NCBI GenBank assembly: GCA_944990035.1
Contig: CALYLX010000011.1
Span: 124,001 to 188,000 of the forward strand
Direction: 5' to 3'
DNA: 64,000 nt
From: Clitopilus passeckerianus
Lineage: Eukaryota; Basidiomycota; Agaricomycetes; Agaricales; Entolomataceae
Shown piece by piece: positions 1 through 9,930 of this stretch. The stretch's first letter is position 1, and each line of letters starts with the position of its first letter. Position numbers and translations under genes: made by a program. The notes beneath the pieces are model-generated. The model was not told the origin of the DNA. It was given only the letters and a program-made list of their open reading frames with translations, and did no database searches.

Positions 1-250
1 TTTCCATTTTAATTTGATTTTAATTCGACTTCATAATTTTGTGTATACCCATACCACATTGCCACGTTCACGCTATCACTTGCTATACGAATTTTATTTA
101 TTTCAACGACGTGAATCGCTTAAATGTAACCAATTTTAGACCAGTGTTAGAGACTCGGAGCTGCTACTCGGCACAAGCCTCGGAGTAAACAAGCACCCAC
201 AATTGCCTGACTGCACGGCACAACTCGTTTCTGACCTTCATCTCCATCTC
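1..250. other. AT-rich upstream region of the first array gene
   Basis: No coding signal is visible. The stretch is AT-rich and precedes the first ATG of the array gene at 251. It probably holds that gene's promoter, but I see no clear TATA box or shared motif. Confidence 0.4.
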
Positions 251-1108
251 ATGCTGGCCCGTCGGGCAGCTCAACGCTCGTTCTCACAACTCATTAGGAA
301 AGATGCACTAGCTTTGCAAAGACGCGGGCTCGGACCTTCTCTGAGACCTACACTCGTGCCGGGATCACCACCACTGGCAGCTCTTCCTCCGAAAGGAGGT
401 GCAAGGTCACTCACTCAGTTGAGCCAATTCCAGGTGCGGCCGCCTGGGTGGAAAGGGAAGCTATGGTTCAAGGCGGACGGAACGCCCCGGTCGAAGCTCA
501 AAGGTATCATAGTCGGTATGTTTCCAAATTTCTTACCTCCGAGTCTCGGTCGTTTGCTCACCCAAAAAATTCAACCACGTCCTCCAGCAACCCTCCTCGG
601 AGCAGCCGGATTCACACTCTGGAGCGCCCTCTCCGTGATAAGCGACCTCGACGCAGCGAACTACATCCTCCTCTGCCTCATCCACATCCAGCAGATGGAC
701 GCGGACTACCACTCGGTCGATTTCGACGACTACAAGTCCCTCCACACCTACTTCTTCACGCTATGTTCTGCGCTCTTCGGAGACGTTCCCCAGGAAATCA
801 TCGATTCGTTCTGCGACGACGTGTATTTCCTGCCTTCACCTACCAAAGAACACGCGCACCGGATTATGGTGGATGCAAGCCGGGACGTGCATGAGGTTAT
901 TCGAGCTGGGAAGGGTGTGGATGGGTGGGAGACGGCGGTTAGGGTCGTTAAGAGGTTGGAGGCGGCGCTTATGGATTTGGGGGAGCTCATGGATGACACG
1001 GATAACACGGATGAGTTTGTTAGGCTGAGGACGGCGAAGTTGAAGGATATTAGCGCGGTTGGGGAGAGAGGGGGAAAGGCAGAGGATTCGTATGATATCG
1101 TTGGGTAA
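251..1108 (+). CDS. Array protein copy A: presequence + one TM + helical domain
   Basis: Two exons are inferred, 251-515 and 588-1108, giving 261 aa. The intron 516-587 (GTATGT...CCTCCAG, phase 1) is a multiple of three, so a read-through frame also exists. Splicing is preferred because the two intact paralogs with clear structure have a phase-1 intron at the same place, next to the membrane segment. The N-terminus (MLARRAAQRSF...) is basic and Ser/Arg/Ala rich, like a mitochondrial presequence. After splicing a hydrophobic stretch (IIVATLLGAAGFTLWSAL) forms one membrane helix. The rest is helical and hydrophilic. This is the most diverged copy: the PPDP...RY motif of the other copies is not recognisable, but length and layout match. 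An earlier non-ATG frame opens at 203; the ATG at 251 is the likelier start. Function unknown; location in the mitochondrial inner membrane is inferred. Confidence 0.65.
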   Translation: MLARRAAQRSFSQLIRKDALALQRRGLGPSLRPTLVPGSPPLAALPPKGGARSLTQLSQFQVRPPGWKGKLWFKADGTPRSKLKGIIVGMFPNFLPPSLGRLLTQKIQPRPPATLLGAAGFTLWSALSVISDLDAANYILLCLIHIQQMDADYHSVDFDDYKSLHTYFFTLCSALFGDVPQEIIDSFCDDVYFLPSPTKEHAHRIMVDASRDVHEVIRAGKGVDGWETAVRVVKRLEAALMDLGELMDDTDNTDEFVRLRTAKLKDISAVGERGGKAEDSYDIVG

Positions 1109-1302
1109 TTGGTTTCGTTCGAGTCGGTGGTGTGTGGGGAGCTAATAATGCGCTTTTCTAGATAGACAAAAGTACATGTTAATAGAATATTATAAATTTC
1201 AAAACCTATCCAGAAGAGTTCGGAGTTCGACTAGAGTTTTTGGCCTCGCAACATCCAAAACTGCCGCCAAAATACGGACATCTGAAGGTTTTTCGCTCAG
1301 TC

Positions 1303-1413
1303 ATGCTGAACAAGATTACCGAATGTGGGTCCAGGTTTGGTCAGGCCACGAATGATGGTTCAGATCAAGGCAGCACCTTTGTCCAAGACCACCACCACAA
1401 GTGACGAGGCAAT
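1303..1413 (+). repeat. Duplicated leader module (copy upstream of array gene B)
   Basis: About 95 bp here resemble 2642-2740. Both carry the same order of words: an ATG-like start, GAAGATTA/CAAGATTACCGAATGTG, AATGATGGT, then TTTGTCCAAG and a CACCAC run. Each block lies directly upstream of an array-gene first exon, so it looks like a duplicated promoter or 5' UTR carried along with the gene. Confidence 0.55.
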
Positions 1414-2271
1414 ATGTTGCTCTGGCATATCCGGTTTGCTGCTCCTCGGATACCGGCTCGTTACATCCGAAGTCAAGTCCTCCCCACCTTGAACCATGCC
1501 GGGGCGGCTTCGTTACGGTGCTACACTACCCAATATCTCTCCCAAGAACAAGGAAAAGCCAAAGCCGATGCAGGTGAAAGAACGAAAGCACAGGAGACGA
1601 TCCTTTGGTTAGGCATTTCCGGCCTTGCAGGTGACTCTCATTAGCACTCTCCTTTCAAGCAACAGCTCGTCAACTATGGTCTCTTTTAGCTACGGCCACA
1701 ATGTTTTTCTGGGGAGTCTGGCAAAGCGCCATAGCCATTGCGGACGTTGACCAGGATATCCTCTATCTCATCGTGCAAGAGGCAATTCAAAATGCGAAGG
1801 ACTTGGATTTGAAGCACCCAGTGGATCCCGCAAAGCCGGAAACAGTCCACCGATATCCTCGGGGGATGGCCACCTTCTTCTGCCAGTGGCCCGCACTTCT
1901 TATAAGATGAATTGGTCTTCCGACCACCTTCAAGCAATTCGATTGCTCGAAACGCTCGGTATTCTACTGATGCCTGGGGCATGTCTGCACGAGGTCGAGA
2001 GACACCCCAATGCCAGTGAGAGCATTTGACCCGTGCACGAGAGGCCATAAAATACACGTATGCTAAACAAGCGGAAGCCTGTGGAGCAATTCACGAGATT
2101 TTGCTCGGTACATCTTTCGACTACAAAGAGGAGCCTCACTATGCTGCCATTGAAGCGTTTGGCACGCATCTGGCTGAAGTTGGAAAGGCTTACCTGCCAA
2201 TAATTGTGATGCTTGACTCTCTTTCCGACTCCACTACCGAAGATCCCCAAAAGCTTGGCATATTAGCATGA
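1414..2271 (+). pseudogene. Array protein copy B, frameshifted
   Basis: Exon 1 (1414-1630) is intact. It has a basic presequence, an R-C-Y-T-T cleavage-like site and the start of the membrane segment (ILWLGISGLAG). The intron 1631-1689 (GTGACT...CTTTTAG) is at the same position and phase as in copy E. Exon 2 then starts well and contains the family motif (HPVDPAKPETVHRY), but the frame stops at about 1908. Similarity to copy E continues in a second frame (1877-2030, including HPNASESI) and then in a third (2026-2271), ending in the family's usual C-terminus (LA-stop). Two frameshifts plus a stop make this a decayed gene, unless the sequence has indel errors. Start chosen at the ATG matching copies D and E. 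Confidence 0.7.
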
Positions 2272-2641
2272 ACGCTGCATCTGTCAGTTATTATGGTGAG
2301 ACCATATTAATCTGGTGTTCTCCTGCTCGTTGACTGACCAAGATTGGATCAGGAGTTCCGTGTGCACTTCGCGGATTACGCAGCTAGCGATTGAGCTGGG
2401 AGGGACACCGGATATGTTTTTAAAGACGCTGCCGCAGGACGTAGCCTGATAGGTTGATGCCAAATTTATTTCGTACACTCCCTCCAATGTCATTCTTAGT
2501 CCTGAGCAGGCTCGGATCTTTCGAGCGATATATTCCTTGAACAATTTCGGAAGGTTTGAGGAAGCGAGACCCAAGTACGTGAAAGCAATACTGTTAGGCA
2601 AATCTAGAGAATCGAAAAGTTGAAATTTTGAAGGTATTACA

Positions 2642-2740
2642 GAGACATGGTCGAGAAGATTAGTGAATGTGGGTCTAGCCTGTTCCCAAATGATGGTAGA
2701 GATCACGGCCTTTGTCCAAGGCTACTTATCACCACAGGTG
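2642..2740 (+). repeat. Duplicated leader module (copy upstream of array relic C)
   Basis: This is the partner of 1303-1413, with the same word order ending at TTTGTCCAAGG and a short CA-rich run. It supports duplication of the whole unit, regulatory region included. Confidence 0.5.
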
Positions 2741-2747
2741 ACGCAGA

Positions 2748-3165
2748 ATGCTGCTCCTCATGCATCAGCTCCTTGCATGCAAAGTCGAGTGTTGCCCACA
2801 GTCACCTGCCAGAACTAGTCAGGCCGGAAGGCCGAAAGCACAGAAAACGATCCTTTGGTTAGGCATTTTCAGCCTTGCCGGTGATTCTCATCTAGGAATG
2901 TCTCGTTTCGAGTCTTTCGACGACGGCTCGTGAACTATGGCCTTCGTTAGCTACCGCTACAGTATGGTTCTTGGGAGTCAGGCAACACGCCTAGGGACCT
3001 GATTGATGCGGAGACAGAAAAACTTCACCTCGTCCTGCAAGAGAAAGTCGAACCCCCGAAGGACTTTGATCACAAGCACCTAGCGGATCCCAAAAACTAG
3101 GAAGCAATCCACCGATACATTCGCGAAATATCCATCCTTCTTCTCGAACCGACCTGTGTTGGTCA
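2748..3165 (+). pseudogene. Array protein copy C, degenerate
   Basis: An open frame from 2748 ends in the family's exon-1 signature (AQKTILWLGIFSLAG). It is followed by a GTGATT donor and a TTAG acceptor near 2950, placed as in copies B and E. The second exon hits a stop within about 15 codons (ATVWFLGVRQHA-stop). Further down, family-like text (DFDHKHLADPKN, then HRYIREISILLLEP) is interrupted by another stop. The presequence region has lost its usual start. It reads as an older, more decayed duplicate than copy B. Confidence 0.65.
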
Positions 3166-3344
3166 AGGTGAAAATACTTGCCGCGTTGTAGAACCTATCA
3201 AATTGCCGTTTCATTCTTCGCCGTTCTTAAGGGTCAAAGTGAGGTGCTGTAAGGTGTGTTAGGACATGGTTAGGATGATTTGATAATTTTTAGCATACCA
3301 GGAGGTTCCTCAAGTTTCTCCTCATTCTCTTGTCCCTGAGCGTT

Positions 3345-3701
3345 TTCTTCGCTGACTTACTGATCACCATCCTGCAAGGCCTTCACTTTCAATGCCTCGT
3401 TTTCAGCTCGCTCTGCCACTGCATGAGCAGCGTTGATCCAGTATTCCTGTCTCTCATTGAAGGTTTCGACCGCTTCCGTGCAACTTCTGTGTCTTCTTCG
3501 GAGGCTCAGATCATGTTACCCAGATGTATTGGCGCCATCCACCTGGTCCGTCGCTTGGGATGGTGCTTCTACGTCCGCATCCTGCTCTCCAATTCCAAAG
3601 CCAGCCTCAAGAGAGGATCTTTTTCGTCCAAAATTTGTCAACCTGATCCTGTTGTTGAGGTGAACATGCCAATGGTTGCCGAAAGATTGACCTCTTCGCA
3701 T
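3345..3701 (-). pseudogene. Unrecognised coding relic with one internal stop
   Basis: On the minus strand one frame reads from 3701 through a single stop at 3516-3518 and on to about 3350. The second half (ETFNERQEYWINAAHAVAER, then AENEALKVKALQDGDQ) has the charge and alanine pattern of a coiled coil. It ends at a possible splice donor (GTAAGT). The overlapping plus-strand frame lacks coding character. I do not recognise the family. It may be a relic of a lineage-specific gene or of a transposon-borne gene. Confidence 0.35.
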
Positions 3702-3765
3702 TTCCGCTTATGGCAATGCAATTTTCCTGCTTTTGGCCTCTACCCTCAAACTCTAAGTTGACGGT

Positions 3766-4084
3766 TTTTTAGGGTCTTTGAAGTCTGTAATTGACCACAG
3801 AAACTACGTAGACTTGTCAAACGGCTTCAGGACTGGAAGCAGCCTGCTGCCCAAGGTAATTCTCGTGCCACTGCCAGCGTCTTCATTCTTCCCGACCATC
3901 TGAGTCAACATACACCTCTGACTCTCAGTTTACCCATACATTCTTCCTAAAGCTGTATCATTTTTGTATGCTCTGTCTGAGACATCAGATTAATTGATTT
4001 TCCTCAAAAGTATCATCCAGATTGATCCAAGGCGTTGTAGAAACCATCTCAAGTTATCCTATCGTAATGTCCAAAAGTTTATCA
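3766..4084. other. Gap downstream of the FunK1 gene
   Basis: No coding signal stands out. The stretch contains the 3' flank of the minus-strand kinase gene and no recognisable repeat. Confidence 0.3.
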
Positions 4085-6408
4085 CTACTCTAATGCAGGC
4101 CAATCATCTGGAAGAAGAGCTACGTGCTTGACCCCAGCCTTGATAAAGTCGATATAGGCTTCCTTTGATGATTCTTTCACTACCTCTAAGTCCAATTGTT
4201 CCATCTCCTCCAGCTGCTTTTGACCACGTTCTGATAGCTCTCTCCAATTAGATAACAGACCATTGAATACTTCCCAGTATTTTGAGAGGCCTGAACTCCA
4301 GTTAGCCTTATGCATGCGATTCACGATTGATGTTTTTCCGCTGTCAACCTCGGCAAGGGAATCATGGGTAAGCCACATCCACCATAGCCGCTCCACTTCA
4401 GTTCTTTTGGGAGGAGGGATTTGAGACAATACTGTGTATAGCAGAACCCAGAAAAAGGATTCAAGATCATCTAGTGGGGTGTGGATGATACCTTGATTGT
4501 AACGCCATCCATCAGAAACACGTCGGGAGACAAAAGGTTTCGTGCCCTGTGGCAGAGACAAAGCTCAAAAAGTTGGATTGCCTGAACGCAGGGATGACTT
4601 ACTGAGCGGTGAGAGGATACCTCTGCACTGGCCCCCCACCTCTTTGCAACATCACCATCAATGAGCACAGCAATACAGCGACCACTGGGAACAATTCCAT
4701 TTAGACTGTCATATCCACGTGTCAACACATCAAGCGGGAGTCAGGTATGAAGTTGGACAACTCACAGAGGTGGAACCAGACGTTGGTCTTCATTCGAGAG
4801 CAAGAGGATGTTACCGTTGCTGATGTCCCGATGTAGATAATTTCCTTCATAAAAAAGGGCGCAATGACCTATTTGCCAAATTCAATTTTTATGAAGTGAA
4901 GAGTGCATGTGGTTGTTACCAATCATAGCATGAAGAAGGGCGAGCGCAAGCTCTTTTGGCCCTCGTGAAGCAGATAAGGGCTCACCAATATCCCGGATGA
5001 GGATATGGCGATGCAGACGGCATTCAATGCGAGTTGAAGGTGGGGTGCTAACCAAATTCCAGGGAGCCATGTCATCGGGCAGTTTGATTTGGTCTGCATC
5101 GTAGCCGCATATAATATTGACGATTCCAATATACTTGTCCACAGAAGCGAAAATGTCTTCTTCCTTGTCTCGAGAGGCTAAGGGGTGGGAGCATTTGAGA
5201 ATAAAACGGTGGGGAAGTGAATCGACGGGAAGTTGTATGTTATCACTGGGTGCTTCGGGTGATGGCCGAGAAAGCGGGTCTAAATCTTTCAGCCGTAGGA
5301 TCTTGGGCTCCGAGGTAACAGAACCGGACGGCCGCTTGACATCAAGCTTTCGAAGTCTATTATCCGGCTCAAGAGAGAGCAGAAAAATGCGGGTGCCACG
5401 TCCGCGGACGATGTTGCGACGGCAAATAGCAAGCTCAATGCGATACAGGCTGTTGTTGAATTTGAAATGAGAATGGCTTTGTCCAGTTTGGTATCCCGCT
5501 TGTGCCGAGCTGGCCCAGCTCAACATGCCGACGATGGTTGAGACGAAAGATGAGAAACCCTCATGCGTTGGTAGTTTCATGGGCTTCGAAGCCAACAGCC
5601 CGCCTCGGTGGAATACTGCTAGGCGAAATTGCGCAGATTGATACTGGAGGGTGAAGACCGGAACAAAGTAGCGGTTGTCAGCCGAGGCAAAGATGCATCG
5701 GGCATACGAAGCTGCTTGGGCGATCATGGGTTTCCAGTCTTTTTTGAGCTCCCCGGGGATTTCAACGTCCAACCACGAGCAAAGGTGTCCAATAAATGGC
5801 CCAACTGAGCCCAATGTAGAAAGTATGTCTGGTTTGATTGGCGCGGCGAATTCGACTTTTTCGTGCATTTCTTTGTCATACACGTCAAAAGCCATTTTCT
5901 TGGATACCCAGTAGCTCGGCACATTGGGAAATTCTTGCTTGAACGCAGTGACGATAGCGTCAAGGCAGTTCCGAAAAGGGGTATAAAATGCCCTCTCGCC
6001 AGCGGATGGTAAAGGCCAATCTTTGATTCCAACCTTCTTGTTTCGCACTGTAATCCAGCGATTCTCCAAAAGCCGGTCTATAACGGCCTGTGTCCTCCCA
6101 TGATCGGGGCAGAACGAAGTGAGGAGGGATGATGATTCGTATAGGGCGCCAGATAACTCCTGCCGCAGAAGCTCCAGAAGTGCCTCTTGGGTACGCTTTG
6201 CCTCCTCGTGAAGTGCGCGTTCGTTGGCGGACATGTCTTCTGTAGCTTTGCTGATGTAAGGGCCAACATGGTGTATGGCCGTGTTCTCTGAAAATGGGGT
6301 CTCGTACGTTGTGGGAGTATTTGTTCGGGCCTTTTTAATCGGGGTTGCGGGTGATGATGTCTCTTCTGGTGATCGTTTAATACCACGACCGGAAGCGGGG
6401 GGGTCCAT
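4085..6408 (-). CDS. FunK1-type fungal protein kinase
   Basis: Four exons are inferred (6408-4920, 4868-4766, 4705-4603, 4546-4085). All junctions keep phase, giving 718 aa. The first ~90 residues are Ser/Pro/Lys rich with an NLS-like patch (IKKARTNTP). The kinase core carries the catalytic loop LHRDISNGNILLL (Asp about residue 511), followed by the family's late motifs (GTKPFVSRRVSDGW, then HTPLDDLESFFWVL). FunK1 kinases are expanded in mushrooms and poorly characterised; many are thought to act in multicellular development. The usual Asp-Phe-Asp type metal-binding motif reads Ile-Asp-Gly-Asp-Val-Ala here (about 546-551). Asp 547 is kept, so activity is not excluded. The gene sits between array copies and is transcribed against them. 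Confidence 0.9.
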
Positions 6409-7057
6409 CGACGGGCGTTATTGTGAGGTTCGCGTTGGTAAAGTTGTGTGAGCCAGTGCAAAGAGCAGTGCCACCTGATGACGTAAGCAAGCCGGTAAGG
6501 AGAACTATAATGTTATATGGTTTGTAACTCAACCGCCTCTTATCATTTCACCGACGTCGCACATATAGCCCGCTCTGTTGCCCATCTCGTCCCCGTCCCA
6601 CGCGTGTCTGCCGCTCAGAGGAGGACTTTCCTTACGCTTCAGGACATTAGGGTAACGACTACTATGGTTCAGTTTGATTGAGCGGTAGTATCACATGACG
6701 CGATCAGTTTACACAACAGCCAAGGGCGAGGGTTGCAATGGCGAGAAAAAATCTGGAAACCTTGAGCTTGAGCTAGCCATGCCTAAGGAACTTCGAGGCA
6801 CCGGGAAGGGTGCTGATCCCGAGTAGCTGTTTGCTAAGGGACATCCTTGTAAGTTTCCGAGTCTTTCCTACTCGCTACTCGTCTTTAAACTCCAACGTGC
6901 ACAATCTAGCCGCCTTCTTGGAGAAATCCAGCTCTCTGCTCGTAAATTGGGGAAACCTGAAAGCGCGAAGGGTGCTGTCGTCCGCACGGAGGTTCACATT
7001 AGAGAAGCCCAGGAAGTTGGTGGCTTCGGATTGGCACTGAATATCGTAGTTGAGAAC
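6409..7057. other. Promoter side of the kinase gene and unassigned DNA
   Basis: This contains the 5' flank of the minus-strand kinase gene. A plus-strand frame between about 6910 and 7090 looks weakly coding (ARKLGKPESAKGAVV, then REAQEVGGFGLALN) but has no credible start and no family match. I do not call a gene. Confidence 0.3.
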
Positions 7058-7175
7058 GTCCGGAGGACGTGCTGGAAGCTGGATTCTCATTAGAAATGTC
7101 GTGTTTCTACTAAATTCTAGGGCGGCTCGTTAACGTTCACGTTAACTATGGCCTTTGTTCCGCCTCAGTATGATT
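7058..7175 (+). pseudogene. Faint relic of the array family (intron/exon-2 junction only)
   Basis: The string GGATTCTCATTAG, then AAATGTCGTGTTTC, then GGCTCGTTAACG, then AACTATGGCCTTTGTT follows the order of the intron and exon-2 start of copy C (2880-2965). No reading frame survives. It marks a further duplicate of the array unit on the far side of the kinase gene. Confidence 0.4.
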
Positions 7176-7927
7176 ATTGCCAGTAGCAAATCGCTAATTT
7201 CTTAAGTTCGAGCGTTCAACTCCGTGAATGGCCAAAACATTTGAATTTAGATCGATTATATGCCAAAACATATTCGACTATCATAATTCTATCAATTACT
7301 CCTCACATACATAATTCGAACTTAGCGGTCCGAAGCCGTCAGAACTTCCAGGGTCTAAGTGTTCCTGTGAGGTTCCTGGATCATGTTGATCAGAAGGTTG
7401 AGAAGGTTGAGAAGCTCCGTCCACTCCGCTTGCCATGCCAGCCCGACGGTCTCCTCAGGCCTGCAAGGACCTGCGGAATGCTAACGGCCGTGTGGCCCTA
7501 CTGAACATCTTCTCTGGGAGCTTGGGATCATTCACCGTGTGCTCACCGAGAGACCCCAGAGCAGGTGAGGGTGGATAGGGGCCGGATGGCTTCGGGAAGA
7601 GAAGGAGGGGAAGGGTATGCGTATGGGTCCAGACAGACGTATCACAGGTGATTGGAAGGTGATGTCAGAGTTGACCAGAATCCAGGGTTCGGAGGCTTGG
7701 GGTTCGGGACGCCGAAGCCCGAACGAAGGCAGTGGATGGCCTGGGTATATCGTTGGGGTATGATGATAATGTGTGCAGTGTGCATGTGTAGATGTATGGA
7801 GGAGGACCGATCATGGTGATGCATCAAGCACATTGCTCAGAATTTTGAGTTTTGTCTTCGGGATATCTGCTTCCACTTCCTGAAGTATTTGTATGTAGAT
7901 GTCGTGTGGGTGTGGGAGTAGGGGAAG
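7176..7927. other. Gap with no confident gene
   Basis: Short open frames occur on both strands (for example 7241-7504 plus), but none has a start, splice signals or recognisable composition. The right end is the 3' flank of the minus-strand gene at 7928-8877. Confidence 0.3.
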
Positions 7928-8877
7928 TCATATCCCGGTCCATATTGGCACTTCCTGGAAATGTCAAACACCAGTTAGTGTGATTCGTCGTTAATCGTTA
8001 ATGTTAATCGTGAATATTTGGATGTGTGGGTTTGGGTGTTTCAGAAAACCTCGGAGGAGATTAAGTTTCGATGTTTGGATACGGGTGTATGAATGTGAAC
8101 ATTGAAATGAATGGGGCGTGGAATCGGGTATTGGTATTAAGCAGGGAAGGGAAGTGTGGATGAAGAAAGAGAGGTGGAATGAATGAATCTTCGACTTACC
8201 ACGTTCAATATCGCATCGTCATAATAGGGTCCCACATATGTATTGTGGCGCTGTGTAGAGGACTGACGGACAGTCGGGCGTTCAACCTATGAAGACGAGA
8301 TTCAATTAGCCTCTGTAATCATGGTCGGGGATTGGATTCAACAGGAAAGGGCATAACGGGATAGGGTTGGACGGCCCGGGGCCAAATGAACCGCAGAATT
8401 CCACAGGTATGAAAAACGGTCCCGGAAAGGACTCCGGATGATTCTGATGTGGTCAAGATGAAGGGATACGAACCAGAGTATCAGTACTCGATAACCCCGA
8501 ATCACTCAAGTTACTCGTGCTTTCTGAGCTCGATCGTCGTCTTTCCGTACTGGTCGGACGTGTGTGGTGTTGGTATGGAGAGTTCGAGGTGCTGGTGGGT
8601 GGGCTTGGGGAACGGGAGTCTGAGGATTTGCGCGTGAACTGAGGAGGATGGTCAGGATTTGTTGAGGATTTGGATGATAGGAACCAGAACGGGGAGGAAA
8701 GGAGGGGAGGGGAGGGAGGAAAGAAATACGTACAGAGAATGCACGCGTTGCTTTGCGAATGGCGGATTTGAGGGTGGTTGCACCCTGGCTTGGCCGACGC
8801 TGTGAGGAATGGCGAGGCCGGGTGGCCTGCTGTGGTTGTGGCCCGGAGGACATAGTGCTCGATGTGTACAGCAACAT
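7928..8877 (-). CDS. Ser/Pro-rich small protein, four exons, family unknown
   Basis: Exons are inferred at 8877-8734, 8638-8474, 8286-8200 and 7954-7928. All junctions are phase 0, giving 140 aa. Donors are GTACGT, GTTCGT and GTAAGT; acceptors are CCTCAG, TCATAG and TTCCAG. Longer overlapping frames exist because the introns are partly open, but this chain uses every strong splice signal. The protein is hydrophilic. It has a basic N-terminal segment (TLKSAIRKATRAF), a Ser/Thr/Pro-rich middle (SESTSNLSDSGLSSTDTL), a short conserved-looking block (RHNTYVGPYYDDAILNV) and a Trp-containing end (EVPIWTGI). No signal peptide or membrane segment is visible. The start is the first ATG in frame (8877); a second Met at 8853 is possible. 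I do not recognise the family. Confidence 0.55.
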
Positions 8878-8977
8878 CGTAGAGGTCAAGTCTCAAAGGC
8901 GACAAGAACAAGGGGCGACAGAAGGGGCAGATAATAAGGAAACGAAGAAAGCATTCAACAATCAACCCTTCCTGCTC

Positions 8978-9830
8978 TTATCACCCTATCCCCTGAGACG
9001 AATATGTAAGAGAAGCTCCAACTCGGGCCAGGGTCCTAGGGTCCTGTCTTTTCCTGTCCTTTTCTACACATTCTAGGAACACCCCGCTGTTGCGCCGCGA
9101 ATCATCTGCTTCAAGTGATTCATGATTTGCATTCGTGCGGTGTTGACTGGCTCCATAACGGGACAGGCCCTGGAGAGGAGTGGATGATCTGATCGGGTGT
9201 TGCTGGAAGGCAATGCATGACCTGCGATCTTAAGCCTTAGCCCCGGCTCGCCAGGAGTACAGTCGCAGTGACTTGCGTATCGGAACTGGAGGTGGCCACG
9301 GGCTGTAATAGTGTAGCTAGACGACCAGGAGATCGCCGGGAAGGGATGCTTCACAGAATATCAGAGTCCTGACATCAATGTCGAGCATAGTCTGAGCCTG
9401 GTCGGAAGTCAACCTAAAATTGGCCTAGCATCTGGCTAGCATCTGTTTCTGATCAACGCCTATACCCCACGAGACACCACCAATATGCCCACACATGTGC
9501 GGACGCTGTTGGGGCTCTATATCTGGACCGCAGGCCATTCGGAAGGATCTGTATAGCGTTCATTTAAATTTCCAGATTTCCAAGAGTTTCTGGGCAAGCG
9601 AGAGCCAAGCTGAAAGCGTCCGGATTCCCTTATATTGAAGACATTTGGCAGAGATCGAGCAAGGCACGGATGAGATTGTCTGAGCCCGAGCCTGATAGTC
9701 TGGATGCAAGTCCAGGCTCGGAGGCGCGGCACGTTGCTCCGAGGTTTGGCCAGTCTTGGAAGTATTGTTGGGAACGGCGAAATAACTGAGAGTTTTGGAA
9801 GGAGTTTCGAATGACGCAGCACCGAGTGTT
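8978..9830. other. Gap with no confident gene
   Basis: Minus-strand frames at 9073-9354 and 9517-9905 overlap one another and the leader of the next array gene. They lack splice structure and coding-like composition. I see no repeats or RNA genes here. Confidence 0.35.
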
Positions 9831-9930
9831 CGAAAGACTCTGATCATCATCATTGTAGCTGATGATGCTGAGATCAGCGTGGCCATCGTTGTTCTTGACC
9901 ACCAACGCTGTCAGGTTGGGGGCAGCTTGA
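9831..9930 (+). promoter_or_regulatory. Leader module of array gene D
   Basis: The word AGATCAGCGTGGCCATC (from 9871), followed by a CACCA-rich stretch, recurs upstream of array copy E (TATCAGCGTGGTCATC at 11341) and of the F-box gene (AGATCAGCGTGGTCATC at 12724). Its position just before the start codons suggests a shared promoter or 5' UTR element. Confidence 0.5.

Noticed and set aside
3330..3761. 143-codon plus-strand ORF
   Set aside because: It is antisense to a frame with better coding character (minus strand, 3345-3701). It has a biased Cys/Ser/Phe composition and no splice or domain support.
8453..8965. 170-codon minus-strand ORF read as one exon
   Set aside because: Its first two thirds cover an intron and the wrong frame of exon 1. 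The spliced four-exon model fits the donor and acceptor sites.
9517..9905. Three overlapping minus-strand ORFs
   Set aside because: They lie antisense to the leader of array copy D, with no starts in good context and no recognisable protein.
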